In this document: one piece after another, positions 39,824 to 39,863 of the stretch | Layout: each line of letters begins with the position of its first letter | How positions within the stretch are numbered: the first letter of the stretch is position 1 | DNA from: JAKQIM01 sp964633225 | GTDB lineage: Bacteria; Chloroflexota; Anaerolineae; Anaerolineales; UBA4823 | Assembly (NCBI GenBank): GCA_964633225.1 | Contig: CAZWFQ010000032.1 | Span: 1-39,863, forward strand | Direction: 5' to 3' | DNA length: 39,863 nt | Made by a program: the position numbers and the translations under genes | The notes under the pieces: generated by a model | Told to the model about the DNA's origin: nothing | The model's database searches: none | The model's input: the letters and a program-made list of their open reading frames with translations, nothing else

Positions 39824-39863
39824 TTATGCACCGGCGAGCACCTTTAGCAGGTATTCTTCGTTC
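39824..39863 (-). CDS. Possible C-terminal end of a gene entering the window (partial)
   Basis: A minus-strand frame enters at the window edge and ends NEEYLLKVLAGA before TAA at 39826-39824. Only about 12 codons are visible, so it cannot be identified. The leucine-rich helix-like tail and the position just upstream of pirin make a real gene end plausible. Confidence 0.3.
   Translation of the reverse strand, partial: NEEYLLKVLAGA

Overview
The window looks like chromosomal DNA of a high-G+C Chloroflexota (Anaerolineae-like) bacterium. This is inferred, not proven. The reasons are the gene repertoire (fused double-ATPase ECF transporters, a secreted beta-helix/DUF11 protein ending in an LPF-type tail, GYF-like and propeller proteins), tightly overlapping operons, and the base composition. 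I see no rRNA, tRNA, CRISPR array, phage gene or intact insertion sequence.

Layout. (1) 1-5939, plus strand: a compact histidine operon, hisG(3' end)-hisD-hisC-hisB-hisH-hisA-hisF::hisI-hisE, with most genes overlapping by a few bases and HisF fused to HisI. (2) 6103-9936, minus strand: a LolD/MacB-like ABC exporter pair that looks less G+C-rich than its surroundings. It is followed by a 0.45-kb gene-free stretch holding a duplicated 56-bp element and a REP-like double hairpin. (3) 10388-13170, plus: an M20 metallopeptidase and a YfcC/DcuC-type permease, probably one peptide or amidated amino-acid utilisation unit. (4) 13180-18092: an arsenic island. On the plus strand it has arsR-arsP-like permease-redox disulfide protein-truncated acr3. 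Convergent to this are a double methyltransferase/ArsM fusion and a second arsR. Both arsR genes have palindromic operators embedding the -10 box and near-leaderless starts. The second operator recurs in front of arsM.

(5) 18124-26405, minus: padR, a moeA paralogue, a THEP1-like NTPase, a fused EcfA-EcfA ATPase, an S component, a lipoprotein with a molybdopterin-oxidoreductase-like fold, EcfT, then a secreted beta-helix protein. An aldo/keto reductase is divergent from padR across a palindrome. (6) 27590-30950, plus: a membrane protein with a C-terminal transglutaminase-like domain, a GYF_2-type small protein and a beta-propeller protein. (7) 30947-38798, minus, one long probable operon: a second lipoprotein of the same molybdopterin-like fold, a TiaS-N-terminal-like protein, a second EcfA-EcfA/EcfT/anchored extracytoplasmic protein/S-component module, and an iron-type binding-protein ABC importer. 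(8) A pirin gene, then the edge of another gene.

The best candidate for an undescribed system is the pair of ECF modules. Each carries an extracytoplasmic protein that resembles a shrunken oxidoreductase-molybdopterin domain (recognised by pattern, not by search). A moeA paralogue with an altered LPGGPPSN motif and a small NTPase sit with module 1, and a TiaS-like protein with module 2. ECF importers do not normally use dedicated external binding proteins, so a lipoprotein-assisted ECF importer, possibly for a pterin/molybdopterin-like or other cofactor, is a testable hypothesis.
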